Shown one piece after another: positions 13,082 to 13,135 of a stretch of 13,135 nucleotides of DNA. Position 1 is the first letter of the stretch. Each line of letters opens with the position of its first letter. This stretch comes from an uncultured Candidatus Melainabacteria bacterium (GTDB lineage Bacteria; Cyanobacteriota; Vampirovibrionia; Gastranaerophilales; Gastranaerophilaceae). The notes below the pieces were generated by a model that had not been told where the DNA came from, made no database searches, and saw only the letters and a list, made by a program, of their open reading frames with translations. The stretch covers positions 1-13,135 of the forward strand of contig CAKVMU010000023.1 in NCBI GenBank assembly GCA_934773085.1, given 5' to 3'. A program made the position numbers and the translations under genes.

Positions 13082-13135
13082 ATGTTCAGCAAAGAACTTC
13101 TGCGGTACATTAGCAGTGCAGACAAAGCCGCAAAC
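13082..13135 (+). CDS. Start of an unidentified gene (18 codons, cut by window end)
   Basis: The ATG at 13082 is preceded at seven bases by a good ribosome binding site (AAAGGG within 13068-13074), and the frame stays open to the window end. The first residues are MFSKELLRYISSADKAAN, too few to identify a family. Another ATG at 13066 opens a different frame that stops after 15 codons and lies before the ribosome binding site. A candidate -10, TATAAG at 13050-13055, lies upstream, divergent from the receiver operon. The coding call rests mainly on the ribosome binding site. Confidence 0.65.
   Translation, partial: MFSKELLRYISSADKAAN

Noticed and set aside
1..13135. CRISPR array, insertion sequence, tRNA or riboswitch
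   Set aside because: No regular direct repeats with spacers, no transposase-like protein, no cloverleaf with the usual conserved bases, and no leader long enough for a known riboswitch were found by eye.

Overview
This AT-rich window carries ordinary bacterial chromosomal housekeeping genes at high density, with short gaps and many small overlaps. I see no insertion sequence, phage gene, CRISPR array, tRNA or rRNA. Clues to the host are indirect: a receiver-first response regulator that reads like the cyanobacterial/melainabacterial RpaB type, AT-rich coding sequence, pheS without an adjacent pheT, and anaerobe-style iron-sulfur serine dehydratase genes. My best guess is a gut-associated non-photosynthetic cyanobacterial relative (Gastranaerophilales/Melainabacteria). 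That is inference and would need a marker-gene search.

Left part (1-4950). On the minus strand lie a Bax inhibitor-1-like membrane protein, rmuC and an OmpR-type response regulator cut by the window edge; rmuC and the regulator overlap by 8 bases. Divergent to them is a PglK-like ABC exporter/flippase. Its 3' end overlaps a small minus-strand protein gene tail to tail. Glyoxalase I (gloA) follows, with a strong GC-rich terminator.

Middle (4950-8440). A back-to-back pair of extended -10 elements separates gloA from an overlapping three-gene operon: ybgC-type thioesterase, rluB-type pseudouridine synthase and coaE. This operon ends by running 14 bases into a convergent MFS transporter. Then come a 120-base, GC-richer, hairpin-bearing stretch with a terminator and an orphan ribbon-helix-helix regulator.

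Right part (8438-13135). A full-length PurD (GAR synthetase) homologue has lost the ATP-grasp metal-binding residues and is divergent from pheS. pheS meets sdaAA tail to tail with a 4-base overlap. sdaAA, sdaAB and a stand-alone receiver protein form one minus-strand operon. The window ends 18 codons into an unidentified plus-strand gene.

The most interesting points are fine-scale. Three genes (starts 2540, 4995 and 9685) have a -10 box placed so that transcription would begin on, or one base before, the ATG, and none has a usable Shine-Dalgarno sequence, which suggests leaderless mRNAs. Next are the degenerate PurD paralogue and the structured segment after the ribbon-helix-helix gene. I did not find a clear new multi-gene system.
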